Assembly (NCBI GenBank): GCA_019311115.1
Contig: JAFDDB010000034.1
Span: forward strand, 1 to 42,281
Length of the DNA: 42,281 bases
DNA from: Deltaproteobacteria bacterium
Lineage (GTDB): Bacteria > Myxococcota_A > UBA9160 > SZUA-336
Direction of reading: 5' to 3'
Each line of letters starts with the position of its first letter. The stretch's first letter is position 1. The notes beneath the pieces were generated by a model. That model was not told the DNA's origin. It searched no databases and was given only the letters and a program-made list of their open reading frames with translations. Positions 34,065 through 42,091 of the stretch are shown piece after piece. The translations under genes and the position numbers were made by a program.

Positions 34065-34861
34065 AGCCGCCCACCCGCTGGGTGGGATCTCGCCTCGACG
34101 TTCACGAGGTCCTCGACTCCACGAACCGCGAGGCCGAGCGCCTGGCGGCCGCAGGCGCGCCCGAGGGCACGCTGGTCATCGCCGACCGCCAGACCGCCGG
34201 ACGCGGCCGGCTGGGCCGGAGCTTCTTCTCTCCCCCCGGAGGCGGCCTGTACCTGTCGCTCCTCCTGCGGCCCGAGGGACCGGTCGATCGGGTGCACGAG
34301 AACATCTTCGCGGCGGCCGTGGCGGTGGCCGAAGCCGTCCGCGCGCACGTCCCGTCGGTGCCTCTCGAGATCAAGTGGCCGAACGACGTGCTGCTGGACC
34401 GGCGCAAGACCAGCGGGATCAACCTGCCGGCCCAGATCGAAGGCACCCGGGTCGCCTCCGCGATCCTCGGGATCGGCGTCAACGTCAACACGCGGGCGAG
34501 CGAGTTCCCCGAAGAGCTCCAGTCCATCGCGACGAGCCTGCGGATCGCGGGCGGCCAGACGCTTGACCGCACGGCCTTCGCAGAGGACCTGCTCGGGCGG
34601 CTGGAACAGTGGATCGACAAGCTGCGCGGCGACGGCTTCGACGCCGTCTTGGATTGCTGGCGGAGATATTTCAGAATGAAGGGCGCATCGGTGCGGGTCG
34701 GAGGACCCGGAGTGAGCGAGGAGATCGAGGGGACCGTGGAGGGCGTGGCGCCCGACGGAGCCCTGCTGCTCGACGTCGTTCGCGCCGGAGAGGTCTGCCG
34801 GGAGCGTATCCTGGCCGGCGACGTGACGCTGCTCGGCTCGATGCGGCCTTCGGAGGTGTAG
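34040..34861 (+). CDS. birA: Biotin-[acetyl-CoA-carboxylase] ligase (no N-terminal HTH)
   Basis: VLDSTNREAERLAAAGAPEGTLVIADRQTAGRGRLGRSFFSPPGGGLYLSLLLRP...LEIKWPNDVLLDRRKTSGIN...ILGIGVNVN. Confidence 0.94.
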   Translation: MERDLYTLKPPTRWVGSRLDVHEVLDSTNREAERLAAAGAPEGTLVIADRQTAGRGRLGRSFFSPPGGGLYLSLLLRPEGPVDRVHENIFAAAVAVAEAVRAHVPSVPLEIKWPNDVLLDRRKTSGINLPAQIEGTRVASAILGIGVNVNTRASEFPEELQSIATSLRIAGGQTLDRTAFAEDLLGRLEQWIDKLRGDGFDAVLDCWRRYFRMKGASVRVGGPGVSEEIEGTVEGVAPDGALLLDVVRAGEVCRERILAGDVTLLGSMRPSEV

Positions 34862-34867
34862 ACGCGC

Positions 34868-35683
34868 TTGCTGCTCGCAATCGACATCGGCAACACAAAC
34901 ATCGTGCTGGGGCTACTGGACGGGGACCGGCTCGACCAGCAGTGGCGGCTCGCGACACACCACCACTACACGTCCGACGAGTGCGCCGCGACGCTGCGAT
35001 CGCTGTTCGACCTGGCGGGCGTCGACCGGGCGCAGGTCTCGCACGCGATCATCTCGTGCGTGGTACCCCCGCTACTGCCGATCTTCGAGCGGACCTGCCT
35101 GAAGAGCTTCGACCTGACGCCGCTCGTCGTCGGCCCGGGCATGCGCACCGGCATGCCCATTGCCGTGGACAACCCGCCCGAAGTGGGGGCGGACCGCATC
35201 GTGAACGCCGTCGCCGCCTACGAGCGGCTGGGTGCACCGGTCATCGCCATCGACTTCGGCACCGCCATCACGTTCGACTGCGTGTCCGCCGCGGGCGAGT
35301 TCGTCGGCGGGCTGATCCTTCCGGGCCTACTGGTCTCGCTCGACGCGCTGATCGACCGCGCCTCCAAGCTGGCCAGCGTCGAACTGGTGAAACCGCCTGC
35401 CGTGATCGGCAAGAACACCACCCATATGCTGCAATCCGGCATGATCTACGGTTATGCGGGGTTGGTGGACATGACGGTAGAGCGAATTCGCGAGGAACTC
35501 GGCCGCGAGGCGCGCGTGATCGCGACCGGCGGCCTCGCGCACCTGATCGCCGCAGAGACGAAGAGCATCGAGCGCGTCGACCCGTTCTTGACGCTCGACG
35601 GCCTGCGCATCCTGTTCGATCGAAACCACGGCCAGGTCTCCCGCTCCGCGGGCGGCGTGGACGCACCGGGCGGCATCGACTGA
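34868..35683 (+). CDS. coaX: Type III pantothenate kinase
   Basis: LLAIDIGNTNIVLGLLDGDRL...SCVVPPLLPIFE...GADRIVNAVAAYERLGAPVIAIDFGTAITFDCVSAAGEFVGGLILPGLLVSLDAL. TTG start. Confidence 0.96.
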   Translation: MLLAIDIGNTNIVLGLLDGDRLDQQWRLATHHHYTSDECAATLRSLFDLAGVDRAQVSHAIISCVVPPLLPIFERTCLKSFDLTPLVVGPGMRTGMPIAVDNPPEVGADRIVNAVAAYERLGAPVIAIDFGTAITFDCVSAAGEFVGGLILPGLLVSLDALIDRASKLASVELVKPPAVIGKNTTHMLQSGMIYGYAGLVDMTVERIREELGREARVIATGGLAHLIAAETKSIERVDPFLTLDGLRILFDRNHGQVSRSAGGVDAPGGID

Positions 35684-35702
35684 CCCGGCCAGGAGGAGAG
35701 CC

Positions 35703-37781
35703 ATGAGCATCGACGTTTCCCAGACCCGGACGTTCGCCTTCGTCGGACATGGCGGTGACGGGAAGACGACGCTGGCAGACGCGCTGCTGTTCCGCGCGGG
35801 CGTGACCACGCGAGAGGGCAGCGTCGACGACGGAACCTCGTTCATGAACTTCCTGCCCGAAGAGAAGCAACGTCGGCTCACGCTCTCCACGTCGATCTGC
35901 TCGTTCGAGAAGGACGGCGTGGCCTACAACGTCCTCGACGCGCCGGGTGACTCGAACTTCGCGGGCGAACCGCTGGGTGCCCTGCAGGCCTCCGACCACG
36001 CCGTGCTGGTGCTCTCCGCGCAGGACGGGGTCAAGACGGGAACCGAGCGCGCCTACAAGCAGGCGCGGGATGCGGGCCTCACGGTAACCGCCGTCGCCAA
36101 CAAGATGGACACCGAGCGCGCCGACTACGACGCGGTGGCCGAGCAACTCGAGGAGTCGCTCGGGACGCGCGTGGTCAAGCTCCACATGCCGATCGGCTCG
36201 GGCGCCTCGTATTCGGGCTACGTGGACCTGGTGGCGAGCAAGACGTACCGCTTCGCCGAAGGGGGTGGCGAGCCCGAGATCTCGGAGGTGCCCGCCGACC
36301 TGCAGGACGAATACGAAGCGGCCCACCTGGCCATGGTCGAGGCCGTCGCCGAGGCGGACGACGCAGTGCTCGAGAAGTACCTCGACGAAGGCGAGCTGGT
36401 CGAGGAAGACGTCCTCGAGACGCTGCGCAAGGGCATCCGCGAGGGATCGTTGCTGCCGCTGCTGTCGGCGGCCGCCGGCATCGGCATCGGCGGCGTCGCC
36501 CTGCTCTGGGCTGCGGAGCGCTTCTTTCCGAGCGCCGACCAGGTCGAGCTGCGGGCCGTACGCGACGGCGAGGAAGAGCTCGCAATGAGCGCGGATCCCG
36601 CCGGTCCGCTCGTCGCGTACGTCTTCAAGTCCATGGCCGACCGCTACGCCGGAACGCTCTCGCTGGTGCGCGTCTACTCGGGCACGCTGCGCTCCGACTC
36701 GACGCTGACCGACTCGCGCACGGAATCGAAGGAACGCGTGTCGAAGCTGTTGTCCCTCTCGGGCGAGGACACCGCGGAGGTCAAGGAGGTGGGCCCCGGC
36801 GGCATCGTCGCCATCCCGAAGCTCCGCGACGTCCGCACCGGCGACACGCTCGGCGAGGAGAAGCACGCGTTCGCCGTCGAGGCCGCGCCCGTCCCCCACG
36901 GCGTCATCTCGTTCGCGGTCGAGGCCGCGAACAAGGGCGACGAGGACAAGGTCTTCGAGTCGCTGAACCGGCTGGTCGACGAGGACCCGAGCCTGGAGTT
37001 GGCACGCGACCCGCGCACCAACCAGTTCCTGCTGAACGGGCTCGGCCAGCTTCACATCGAAGTGACGCTCGACAAGCTCCGGCGGCTCTTCAAGGTCGAC
37101 GTGCTCTTGAAGCCGCCGAAGGTCCCGTACATGGAGACCGTGCGCGGGCGGGCCGAGAAAATCGAGGGCAAGCTCAAGAAGCAGAGCGGGGGCCGGGGGC
37201 AGTTCGGCGTCTGCGTCCTGACGGTCGAACGCGGCGAGCGCGGCTCCGGCGTGCAGTTCCTGGACGAGATCGTCGGCGGCGCCATCCCGCGCGGCTTCAT
37301 CCCCGCCGTCGAGAAGGGAGTCCGCGAGGCCTGCGAGCGCGGCGTCATCGCCGGCTACCCGCTGACCGACATCGCCGTCCACTGCGTCGACGGCAAGCAC
37401 CACTCGGTGGACAGCTCGGAGCAGGCCTTCAAGATGGCCGGGAGCATGGGCATCCGCGCCGCGGTGCAGGCCGCCAAGCCGGCGCTGCTCGAGCCGGTGA
37501 TGGACCTGGAGGTCTCGGTCCCGGACGAGTTCGTGGGCGACGTGATGGGCAACCTGTCCAGCCGGCGGGGAAAGGTCGCGGGCGTCGACGCCGCGGGACA
37601 CACCGAGGTCATCCGCGCCAGGGTGCCGATGTCAGAAGTGCTCACGTACGCCTCCGACCTCACCAGCATCACCGGAGGACAGGGCAGCTTCACAATGGAG
37701 TTTTCTCATTACGAAGAAGTGCCGAAGGAGATTCAGGAGCGGATCATCGCGGACGCCGCGGCCGCAAAGGAAGAGGACTGA
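35703..37781 (+). CDS. Divergent elongation factor G-like GTPase
   Basis: G1 GHGGDGKTTL; G3 DAPGDSNF; G4 NKMD; FLLNGLGQLHIEVTLDKLRRLFKVDV; RGQFGVCVLTVERGERGSGVQFLDEIVGGAIPRGFIPAVEKGVREA; C-terminal MGNLSSRRGKVAGVDAAGHTEVIRARVPMSEVLTYASDLTSITGGQGSFTMEFSHYEEVP. Confidence 0.93.
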   Translation: MSIDVSQTRTFAFVGHGGDGKTTLADALLFRAGVTTREGSVDDGTSFMNFLPEEKQRRLTLSTSICSFEKDGVAYNVLDAPGDSNFAGEPLGALQASDHAVLVLSAQDGVKTGTERAYKQARDAGLTVTAVANKMDTERADYDAVAEQLEESLGTRVVKLHMPIGSGASYSGYVDLVASKTYRFAEGGGEPEISEVPADLQDEYEAAHLAMVEAVAEADDAVLEKYLDEGELVEEDVLETLRKGIREGSLLPLLSAAAGIGIGGVALLWAAERFFPSADQVELRAVRDGEEELAMSADPAGPLVAYVFKSMADRYAGTLSLVRVYSGTLRSDSTLTDSRTESKERVSKLLSLSGEDTAEVKEVGPGGIVAIPKLRDVRTGDTLGEEKHAFAVEAAPVPHGVISFAVEAANKGDEDKVFESLNRLVDEDPSLELARDPRTNQFLLNGLGQLHIEVTLDKLRRLFKVDVLLKPPKVPYMETVRGRAEKIEGKLKKQSGGRGQFGVCVLTVERGERGSGVQFLDEIVGGAIPRGFIPAVEKGVREACERGVIAGYPLTDIAVHCVDGKHHSVDSSEQAFKMAGSMGIRAAVQAAKPALLEPVMDLEVSVPDEFVGDVMGNLSSRRGKVAGVDAAGHTEVIRARVPMSEVLTYASDLTSITGGQGSFTMEFSHYEEVPKEIQERIIADAAAAKEED

Positions 37782-37822
37782 CCCCGAGCCGCGCCGACGC
37801 GCGGCCGCCAGAGGGCTCGGGG
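37782..37822 (+). other. Intercistronic 9-bp-stem hairpin between the EF-G-like and HEAT-like genes
   Basis: CCCCGAGCC (37782-37790), 23-nt loop, GGCTCGGGG (37814-37822), immediately after the stop codon; no T-tract. Confidence 0.5.
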
Positions 37823-37835
37823 ACCGGAGGACACG

Positions 37836-38933
37836 TTGCAGGTCGATCCCCAAGCCATCCGCGAGAGCCTGGGCCCCGCCCAGAAGTTCGCCGACCCGAG
37901 CGCCCCGAGAGAGGCCCGGCTGCTGGCCGCGCGCGGCGCCCTGCCGCTGCCGCCTGCCCAGATCTGCACGGTGCTCTTCGCCCTCTCCTTCGACGACGAC
38001 GCCGAGGTCAAGGTGCGCGCCATGGAGAGCCTGGGCACGCTGCCCGACCGCGTGCTCGAGCCGGCCCTCGAGGCACCGCTGCACCCGGGCCTGCTCGAGT
38101 TCTTCTCCGAGCGCTTCCAGGAGGTCGGGGGGCACATGGAGCGGCTGGCGCTGAACCCGGCCACCTCCGACGAGACCTTTTGCTTCCTGGCGGAGCTGCC
38201 CCACCCCCGCGTAGTCGAGATTGTCTCCCACAACCAGACGCGCATGCTGCGCTGCGCGAGGATCGTCGAGGCACTGTCGGAGAACCCGGTCACGGGCCAG
38301 GCGACGATCAGCCGCGTGCTCGAGTTCCTGGGCCTCGGCGGCCCGGCGGGGGAGTCCGAGTCCCACGCCGAGGCGATCCCCGAGATTCCCGAGCCGCTGC
38401 CCGACACCGCGGCTCACGACGCCGAAGTGTTCGACCCCGACGACATCTCGGACTTCCCGGACGACCTGATCGAGGAGGAAGAGGCTCTCGATCTCGACGA
38501 GACCGGCGAGGAGGAGCGCAGGCTCAGCCTGACCTCCATGATCCAGAAGATGAACGTCATGGAGAAGATCAAGCTGGCGCGCTTCGGCAACTCGGAGGCC
38601 CGCGGGCTGCTGGTCCGCGACCGCAACAAGATGATCGCCTCGGCAGCCGTACGCAGTCCGAAGGTCAAGGAGAACGAGATTATCGCCTTCGCCAAGTCAC
38701 GGGCGCTCTGCGACGAGGTCTACCGGATCATCGCCTCGACGAACGAGTGGACCAAGAACTACCAGGTCAAGCTCGCCATCGCGATGAACCCGAAGTCCAC
38801 ACTGCCAACGGCAATTAAGTTCCTCAACTATCTGACCGATCGAGATCTCAAGGCGATCATGCGCAGCCGTGACGTCCCCGGTCAGGTCTCCATGCAGGCC
38901 AAACGGATCCTCTCGCGAAAGGGCAAGATCTGA
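37836..38933 (+). CDS. Uncharacterised HEAT-like/DUF2336-like alpha-helical protein
   Basis: Helical repeat pattern (HPRVVEIVSHNQTRMLRCARIVEALSENPVTGQATISRVLEFLG), acidic linker, C-terminus KIKLARFGNSEARGLLVRDRNKMIASAAVRSPKVKENEIIAFAKSRALCDEVYRIIA. TTG start after GGAGG. Confidence 0.75.
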   Translation: MQVDPQAIRESLGPAQKFADPSAPREARLLAARGALPLPPAQICTVLFALSFDDDAEVKVRAMESLGTLPDRVLEPALEAPLHPGLLEFFSERFQEVGGHMERLALNPATSDETFCFLAELPHPRVVEIVSHNQTRMLRCARIVEALSENPVTGQATISRVLEFLGLGGPAGESESHAEAIPEIPEPLPDTAAHDAEVFDPDDISDFPDDLIEEEEALDLDETGEEERRLSLTSMIQKMNVMEKIKLARFGNSEARGLLVRDRNKMIASAAVRSPKVKENEIIAFAKSRALCDEVYRIIASTNEWTKNYQVKLAIAMNPKSTLPTAIKFLNYLTDRDLKAIMRSRDVPGQVSMQAKRILSRKGKI

Positions 38934-39790
38934 TGGGCGTTCTGGACCGGGAGGCGGGCGAGATCCACGCGAAGATCGTCTACTGGGGTTCCGCGGGAGC
39001 CGGCAAGACCGCCAACGCGCAGGTCATCCACCGCAAGCTCAAGAAGGACCACCGCGGCGAGCTGCAGGTCATGAAGACGGCGTCGAAGCCGGTGGCCCGG
39101 TACGAGTTGCTCCCGGTCGAGCTCGGCTCGGTGCGCGGGTTGAAGACTTCGATCCACCTGAACACCACGCCCGGCGGCGATGCCCACGAAGATGAGCGGC
39201 GGACCCTGCTCGACGGCGTCGACGGCGTGGTCTTCGTCGCCGACCTGCGCCCGGACCGCCACGAGGCGACGGTCGCGTCACTCGAGGAGCTCAAGGGGCA
39301 CCTCGGAAGCTACGGCCGGGAACTCGAGGACCTGATCCTCGTCGTGCAGTACAACCACAGGGACGAGGCCGACGAGAACGCGCTCGACAAGCTGCACCGC
39401 AGGCTCGACGTCAAGCCTGCATCGCAGTTCGAGTGCATCGCGAGCGACGGCACGGGCGTGCTGGCGTGCCTGACGGCCATCTCCAAGCTGATCCTGGCCC
39501 GCATTCGCCAGCAGGCGGACGCCGACGAGCTCGCCAGCGCGACGCCTGAGCCCGCACCGCAGAAAGCCGCCCCGGCACAGGAAGAGCTCGGATCCGACGA
39601 CGACGACGAGGTCGAGATCGAGATCGAGATGGCGGACGTCGAAGACGAGTCCGCAGCCGGCGGCTTCCGGCTCGTCACAGCCGGATCCGCCGAGATCGCC
39701 GACGGCGCCCTGCGGATTCCGGTCCGGTTGATCGAGGAGTCGACGGGACGCGAGATCGACCTGTCCCTGAGGCTCTCGCTCGAGAGCTAG
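38933..39790 (+). CDS. MglA-like small Ras-superfamily GTPase with acidic C-terminal extension
   Basis: AKIVYWGSAGAGKTANAQVIHRKL...LLPVELGSVRGLKTSIHLNTTPGGDAHEDERRTLLDGVDGVVFVADLRPDRHEATVASLEELK...VVQYNHRDEADENAL; aligns by eye along the length of MglA. Confidence 0.87.
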   Translation: MGVLDREAGEIHAKIVYWGSAGAGKTANAQVIHRKLKKDHRGELQVMKTASKPVARYELLPVELGSVRGLKTSIHLNTTPGGDAHEDERRTLLDGVDGVVFVADLRPDRHEATVASLEELKGHLGSYGRELEDLILVVQYNHRDEADENALDKLHRRLDVKPASQFECIASDGTGVLACLTAISKLILARIRQQADADELASATPEPAPQKAAPAQEELGSDDDDEVEIEIEMADVEDESAAGGFRLVTAGSAEIADGALRIPVRLIEESTGREIDLSLRLSLES

Positions 39791-39799
39791 GGCACCGCT

Positions 39800-42091
39800 G
39801 TGAGGAAGCGCCTCGCGATCGTCGGTCACTCCGAGGAGGGGCTCGCGATGATCCCACTCCTCGAGGCCAACCCCGACGTCGAGGTGATCGGCATCCTGAC
39901 GGACGAGCCGCTCGTCGCCATGCGCGCGCTGACGGCCGTGGAGCCCGCCCTCGCCGAGCGCTTCCGGGACCGGATCACGTCGAACCCCGACCAGGTGCTG
40001 CGGACGGCGGGCCTGGTGGCGCTGGTCGACGCGGACCCGAGCGAAGAGCTCCGCGCCGTGCTCGAGGAGGCGCCAGACCGCGGCGTCCAAGTGACGACGC
40101 CGCTGATCGCCAAGCTGCTGTACGCGTTCGGGCCGGTGGACGGGTCGCGCAAGTCCGACCTGCTGCACACGCTGGGCGAGATCCTCGAGTCGTACAACCT
40201 GACCGTGGACCGCGAAGGGCTGCTTCGGCGCATCCTGCAGATCGCCGTCGGCGCGACCGGCGCCGACCGCGGCTCGCTCCTGCTCTACGAGGAGGACGCG
40301 GACGAGCTTGCGGCGGTGGTGGCGATCGGAATCGAGCGCGAGGTCCTGCACAAGATCCGCATCGCGCCCGGCGAGGGCATCGCCGGGCGCGCCTTTGCCG
40401 AACGGCGCGCCATCCTGCTGCACGGCAAGGCCGACCACGCGCGCTACGAGATCGTGCGCGAACGCGACGACATCGAGTCCGCGATCTCGGTGCCCCTGAT
40501 ACACGACGACGTCGTGCTCGGTGTCCTGAACCTGTCGCACGGCCGCACCCACGGTGCCTTCGACGAGGAAGACCTGGCCTTCGTGGAGCAGCTCGCGGCA
40601 CTCGACGCCAAGTTCATCACGCGCGCCGAGGAGTACCGCTCGCTGCGACGTGACTCGGTGCTGCTGCGCGCGCAGTCCGAGGTGCGCGACAGCCTGTCGG
40701 GCTCCCGCCAGCTTCCCGTCCGGCTGTCCGAGGTCTGCCGCTACGCCGCCGGGCAGCTCGAGCGCGGGCTCTGCCACGTCTACCTGCTCGACGCCGAGCT
40801 CCAGGTGCTCTCACTCGTGGCGTCCTCGGCACAGCTAGACCCCCTCGCCCCGCCCGTACGGCTCGCGTTCGGGCAGGGACTGCCGGGCCGCGTCGCCGAA
40901 CGGCGCACCCCGATCGTGGTCGAGGAGCAGGAGGGAGACGAGCGCGGAAGGGTCGGGGTCTACCCCCTGATCGCCCGCGACGAACTGCTCGGCGTCATGT
41001 CGCTCGAGACCGTCTCCAGCGGCGGCGACTGCGACCTGCTCCGCGAGCAGATCCTCGCCATTACCGAGACCCTCGCACAGGAACTCTCCGACCTGCTGCG
41101 CGAGACGCGCATGCAGCGCGAGGCCACGAAGATGGCGGCGATCAGCGAGGCGATGTCGGTGCTCGGCCGATCGGCGGATTCGGCGGAGCTCCAGCGCTCG
41201 CTCGCGTCGACGGCCGCGATGATCCTCGAGGCGGAGCACGCGATCCTGCGCCTGCAGGACGAGAGCGGCGCCTTCCAGGTGCGCTCGTACTTCGGCTCGA
41301 GCGAGAGCGAGGCGCAGACGCAGCTGCTCGCGCTCGAGAAGGAGCTGTCGATCTCGGCGATCCAGCGGCAGGTGCGCGCCCGCGCGCTCGACCTGGACGA
41401 GCGCGAGGGTATCGAGCACCTCGGCCTGGGCAGCGCCCTCGTCCAGCCACTGCAGCACGGCGGACAGGTCATCGGAACACTGTCGGTGCTGGGCAAGGTG
41501 GCGCACGACCCGCTCGCGGGCGAGCGCTTCAACGAAGCGGACCAGCAGGTCCTCGGCCGGCTCGCCGAACAGGCCGTGCTGATCCTGACGCAGGTGGAGT
41601 CGCGCGAGGCGGCGAGCCAGCACCAGCGCTTCGACGACCTGACCGGCCTGCCGAACCGCGTCCTGCTGCGCGAACGGCTCGAGCAGGAGATCTCGCGCAG
41701 CAGCCAGAGCGGACATCGGCTCGCCCTGGTCCGCTTCGAGCTCGACGGCCTCGATGCGGTGATCGCATCGCAGACCGAGGGCGAAGGAAACCGCGTGGTC
41801 CAGGCGATCGCCGACGCGCTTCGCCGCAGCCTGCGCGACTTCGACGTGCTCGCCCGGAGCGGCAGCGACACGTTTCACATCGTGGTGCCCGAGCTCGGCG
41901 GCGAGATCTCCGAGCTGCTAGGCCCGCTCGCGCGCCAGACGCGCGACGCCATCCGCCACGAGTCCGAGACGCTTCCGGGACTCGCGGACCGCCTGCGGCT
42001 GGTGATCGGCTACGGAGTCTTCCCCGACGACGGCCACACGGCGAAGGCGCTGCTCGAGCGCGCGGACGAGCCGCGCATCCTCGAGAGCTAG
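39800..42091 (+). CDS. Multi-GAF protein with N-terminal Rossmann-like region and degenerate GGDEF domain
   Basis: Three GAF-like segments (GADRGSLLLYEEDADELAAVVAIGIE...; GLCHVYLLDAELQVLSLVASSAQ...; EAEHAILRLQDESGAFQVRSYFGSS...), then DDLTGLPNRVLLRERLEQEISRSSQ...VLARSGSDTFHIVVPE. Confidence 0.85.
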   Translation: MRKRLAIVGHSEEGLAMIPLLEANPDVEVIGILTDEPLVAMRALTAVEPALAERFRDRITSNPDQVLRTAGLVALVDADPSEELRAVLEEAPDRGVQVTTPLIAKLLYAFGPVDGSRKSDLLHTLGEILESYNLTVDREGLLRRILQIAVGATGADRGSLLLYEEDADELAAVVAIGIEREVLHKIRIAPGEGIAGRAFAERRAILLHGKADHARYEIVRERDDIESAISVPLIHDDVVLGVLNLSHGRTHGAFDEEDLAFVEQLAALDAKFITRAEEYRSLRRDSVLLRAQSEVRDSLSGSRQLPVRLSEVCRYAAGQLERGLCHVYLLDAELQVLSLVASSAQLDPLAPPVRLAFGQGLPGRVAERRTPIVVEEQEGDERGRVGVYPLIARDELLGVMSLETVSSGGDCDLLREQILAITETLAQELSDLLRETRMQREATKMAAISEAMSVLGRSADSAELQRSLASTAAMILEAEHAILRLQDESGAFQVRSYFGSSESEAQTQLLALEKELSISAIQRQVRARALDLDEREGIEHLGLGSALVQPLQHGGQVIGTLSVLGKVAHDPLAGERFNEADQQVLGRLAEQAVLILTQVESREAASQHQRFDDLTGLPNRVLLRERLEQEISRSSQSGHRLALVRFELDGLDAVIASQTEGEGNRVVQAIADALRRSLRDFDVLARSGSDTFHIVVPELGGEISELLGPLARQTRDAIRHESETLPGLADRLRLVIGYGVFPDDGHTAKALLERADEPRILES

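Noticed and set aside
35268-37601. 777 aa minus-strand ORF
   Set aside because: Antisense to coaX and the EF-G-like gene; R/H/V/D-rich shadow ORF.
39278-40777. 499 aa minus-strand ORF
   Set aside because: Antisense to the MglA-like and GAF genes, with low-complexity composition.
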